DNA from: Anaeromyxobacter sp. | Lineage (GTDB): Bacteria > Myxococcota > Myxococcia > Myxococcales > Anaeromyxobacteraceae | Assembly (NCBI GenBank): GCA_020028115.1 | Contig: JAHWYA010000045.1 | Span: 1 to 8,948, forward strand | Direction: 5' to 3' | DNA: 8,948 nt | In this document: one piece after another, positions 7,133-8,948 of the stretch | Position numbering within the stretch: position 1 is the stretch's first letter | Layout: every line of letters begins with the position of its first letter | Notes under the pieces: model-generated | Told to the model about the DNA's origin: nothing | Seen by the model: the letters and a program-made list of their open reading frames with translations, nothing else | The model's database searches: none | Made by a program: the position numbers and the translations under genes

Positions 7133-8302
7133 ATGACCATCGGACTTCGCTTCGACCTCGGCGGCGACGTCGAGCTGCTGCGCGACGCCGTCCGCGACTT
7201 CGCGAAGAAGGAGATCGCTCCGCGCGCCGCGGAGATCGACCGGCAGAACGAGTTCCCGGCCGACCTCTGGAGGAAGCTCGGCGAGCTCGGCGTGCTCGGG
7301 CTCACCGTCTCGGAGGAGTACGGCGGGACGTCGCTCGGGTACCTCGCGCACATCGTCGCGATGGAGGAGATCTCGCGCGGCTCCGCGTCCGTCGGGCTCT
7401 CCTTCGGCGCGCACTCGAACCTCTGCGTGAACCAGCTCCACCGGAACGGGACCGCGGAGCAGAAGCGGAGGTACCTCCCGAAGCTCGTCTCCGGCGAGTA
7501 CGTCGGCGCGCTCGCGATGTCCGAGCCGAACGCGGGCTCGGACGTGCTCGGCATGAAGACCCGCGCGGTGAAGCGCGGCGACCGCTGGGTGCTGAACGGC
7601 GCGAAGATGTGGATCACGAACGGCGGCGACGCGGACGTGCAGATCGTCTACGCGTACACGGACCCCGCCGCCGGCGCGAAGGGGCTCAGCGCCTTCCTCG
7701 TCGAGAAGGGGACGCGCGGCCTCTCCTTCGGCACCCACCTCGACAAGCTCGGCATGCGCGGGTCCAACACCTACCCGGTCTTCCTCGAGGACTGCGAGGT
7801 GCCGGAGGAGAACCTCCTCGGGGGCCTCGGGAACGGCACGAAGGTGCTCATGTCCGGCCTCGACTACGAGCGCGCGGTCCTCGCGGGCGGTCCGCTCGGG
7901 ATCATGGCGGCGTGCATGGACGTCGTCCTCCCGTACGTGCACGAGCGCAAGCAGTTCGGGACGGCGATCGGCGAGTTCGAGCTCATGCAGGGAAAGCTCG
8001 CCGACATGTACACGACCTGGCAGGCGTGCCGGTCCTACGTCTACGCGGTCGGCCAGGCGTGCGACCGCGCCGACCACGCGCGCTCGCTCCGCAAGGACGC
8101 CGCGGGCGCGATCCTGTACGCGGCGGAGAAGGCCACCTGGATGGCGAACCACGCGATCCAGGTGCTTGGAGGGAACGGCTACATCAACGAATATCCGACG
8201 GGCCGGCTGTGGCGGGACGCCAAGCTGTACGAGATCGGCGCCGGCACCTCCGAGATCCGCCGCATGCTGATCGGCCGCGAGCTGTTCGCCGAGAGCGCTT
8301 GA
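7133..8302 (+). CDS. liuA: isovaleryl-CoA dehydrogenase (FAD acyl-CoA dehydrogenase)
   Basis: Oxidises isovaleryl-CoA to 3-methylcrotonyl-CoA in leucine degradation, passing electrons from FAD to electron-transfer flavoprotein. At 389 residues it is full length. The acyl-CoA dehydrogenase signature ALAMSEPNAGSD is at 126-137, and KMWITNG (158-164) is in the FAD-binding middle domain. LDYERAVLAGGPLG (243-256) matches the isovaleryl-CoA dehydrogenase active-site segment, where E246 corresponds to the catalytic Glu254 of the human enzyme. The position that is catalytic Glu376 in medium-chain dehydrogenases is A370, in YEIGAGTSE. This pairing separates the isovaleryl type from straight-chain enzymes. 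GGNGYINEYPTGR and a RDAKLYEIGAGTSEIRR stretch close the C-terminal domain. The ATG at 7133-7135 gives the family's usual N-terminus (FDLGGDVELLRDAVRDFAKKE) and no other in-frame ATG is near, yet no ribosome-binding site precedes it. It is followed 31 bp later by liuB, which confirms the pathway. Confidence 0.94.
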   Translation: MTIGLRFDLGGDVELLRDAVRDFAKKEIAPRAAEIDRQNEFPADLWRKLGELGVLGLTVSEEYGGTSLGYLAHIVAMEEISRGSASVGLSFGAHSNLCVNQLHRNGTAEQKRRYLPKLVSGEYVGALAMSEPNAGSDVLGMKTRAVKRGDRWVLNGAKMWITNGGDADVQIVYAYTDPAAGAKGLSAFLVEKGTRGLSFGTHLDKLGMRGSNTYPVFLEDCEVPEENLLGGLGNGTKVLMSGLDYERAVLAGGPLGIMAACMDVVLPYVHERKQFGTAIGEFELMQGKLADMYTTWQACRSYVYAVGQACDRADHARSLRKDAAGAILYAAEKATWMANHAIQVLGGNGYINEYPTGRLWRDAKLYEIGAGTSEIRRMLIGRELFAESA

Positions 8303-8307
8303 GCGCA

Positions 8308-8337
8308 ATGACCCCCCGGGTTGAGCTGCCGAGATGA
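8308..8337 (+). other. 9-codon mini-ORF ending in an ATGA overlap with liuB
   Basis: After the liuA TGA, an ATG at 8308-8310 opens a nine-residue frame (MTPRVELPR) whose TGA (8335-8337) overlaps the liuB ATG (8334-8336) as ATGA. It fills the 31-bp gap. Because liuB lacks a strong Shine-Dalgarno sequence, this frame could feed ribosomes to liuB by termination-reinitiation. It may equally be chance; the peptide itself has no recognisable character. Confidence 0.3.
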
Positions 8338-8948
8338 ACGTCCTCGAGTCCCAGATCCAGCCGCGCTCGCCGGAGTTCAAGGCGAACGCGGAGGCGATGC
8401 GCACCCTCGTCGAGGACCTCCGCGCGAAGGCGCGGCGGGTCGCGGAGGGCGGCGGGCAAGCCGCGCGCGACAAGCACGTCGCCCGCGGCAAGCTCCTCCC
8501 TCGCGACCGGGTGGACCGGCTCCTCGATCCCGGCACGCCGTTCCTCGAGGTCGGGCAGCTCGCCGCCTTCGGCATGTACGAGGACCAGGCGCCCGCGGCG
8601 GGGCTCATCACCGGCGTCGGCCGCGTGAGCGGCGTCGAGTGCATGATCGTCGCGAACGACGCGACGGTGAAGGGCGGCACCTACTACCCGGTCACGGTGA
8701 AGAAGCACCTGCGCGCGCAGGAGATCGCGGAGCAGAACCGGCTCCCGTGCATCTACCTCGTCGACTCCGGCGGCGCGTTCCTGCCGCGGCAGGACGAGGT
8801 CTTCCCGGACCGCGACCACTTCGGCCGGATCTTCTACAACCAGGCGAACCTCTCCGGCCTCGGCATCCCGCAGATCTCGGTGGTGATGGGCTCCTGCACC
8901 GCCGGCGGCGCCTACGTGCCGGCGATGAGCGACGAGGCGGTGATCGTC
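8334..8948 (+). CDS. liuB: methylcrotonyl-CoA carboxylase beta (carboxyltransferase) subunit, N-terminal 205 residues
   Basis: Transfers carboxyl from carboxybiotin on the alpha subunit to 3-methylcrotonyl-CoA, giving 3-methylglutaconyl-CoA, the step right after liuA. The frame runs from ATG 8334-8336 to the right edge, 205 of an expected ~535 residues. [20 protein letters not shown] (48-66 region) is the usual entry to the carboxyltransferase fold. [20 protein letters not shown] (98-117), [17 protein letters not shown] (137-153), [17 protein letters not shown] (156-172) and [19 protein letters not shown] (183-201) follow nearly word for word the pattern of MCC beta proteins. They differ from propionyl-CoA carboxylase beta, which lacks the [15 protein letters not shown] insert. 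The G-S-C-T-A-G-G-A-Y loop belongs to the acyl-CoA/oxyanion site. Only a weak GAG precedes the ATG, so translation probably depends on coupling to upstream translation. Enoyl-CoA hydratase, biotin subunit and HMG-CoA lyase genes would be expected further right. Confidence 0.94.
   Translation, partial: MNVLESQIQPRSPEFKANAEAMRTLVEDLRAKARRVAEGGGQAARDKHVARGKLLPRDRVDRLLDPGTPFLEVGQLAAFGMYEDQAPAAGLITGVGRVSGVECMIVANDATVKGGTYYPVTVKKHLRAQEIAEQNRLPCIYLVDSGGAFLPRQDEVFPDRDHFGRIFYNQANLSGLGIPQISVVMGSCTAGGAYVPAMSDEAVIV

Noticed and set aside
5324..8302. A 992-codon plus-strand frame that would extend liuA far upstream
   Set aside because: The acyl-CoA dehydrogenase family begins at the ATG at 7133. The upstream part is antisense to the AraC-type gene and malate synthase and has no family character.
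5969..8680. A 903-codon minus-strand frame that would fuse the AraC regulator to upstream sequence
   Set aside because: Only the last 369 residues resemble a protein family. The N-terminal two thirds are antisense to liuA and liuB and carry no family motif, so the regulator starts at the GTG at 7078.
1..8948. Search for mobile elements, CRISPR arrays, tRNA or rRNA genes
   Set aside because: No transposase, integrase, terminal repeat pair, spaced repeat array or tRNA-like cloverleaf was seen, and base composition is even across the window.

Overview
The window is very GC-rich (coding third positions are almost all G or C) and densely packed. It holds six protein genes and no RNA gene, CRISPR array, transposase or phage gene. 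GC bias, gene content and protein sequences fit a Gram-negative, high-GC bacterium, most likely a myxobacterium such as an Anaeromyxobacter relative. That assignment is inference; no taxonomic marker is present.

Layout. Four genes lie on the minus strand and two on the plus strand, diverging from a 54-bp gap at 7079-7132. In minus-strand transcription order they are: an AraC-family regulator with an arabinose-binding-type sensor domain (7078-5969); an unusually long malate synthase A-like enzyme (5820-3523); an RND-efflux periplasmic adaptor (3392-2256); and an HAE1-type RND permease (2239 to the left edge, C-terminus outside the window). On the plus strand are isovaleryl-CoA dehydrogenase (liuA, 7133-8302) and the start of the methylcrotonyl-CoA carboxylase carboxyltransferase subunit (liuB, 8334 to the right edge).

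How the genes work together. liuA and liuB encode steps three and four of leucine/isovalerate degradation, which ends in acetyl-CoA and acetoacetate. Malate synthase condenses acetyl-CoA with glyoxylate to malate, so it can carry the carbon released by leucine breakdown into gluconeogenesis or the TCA cycle. The AraC-type gene sits between the two and is divergent from liuA, so it is the natural candidate regulator of the liu operon and perhaps of malate synthase; this is inference from position. The adaptor/permease pair is a separate efflux module whose outer-membrane channel and own regulator are not in view.

Most unusual points: the 765-residue malate synthase, which keeps all four catalytic positions at E. 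coli AceB spacing but carries about 105 extra residues between barrel and C-terminal domain and a long tail; three TCTG elements at 10-11 bp spacing in the regulator/liuA gap; a possibly leaderless liuA; a 9-codon mini-ORF ending in an ATGA overlap with liuB; and a 14-bp perfect palindrome upstream of malate synthase. Gaps without genes are all short (16, 130, 148, 54 and 31 bp) and are described below.
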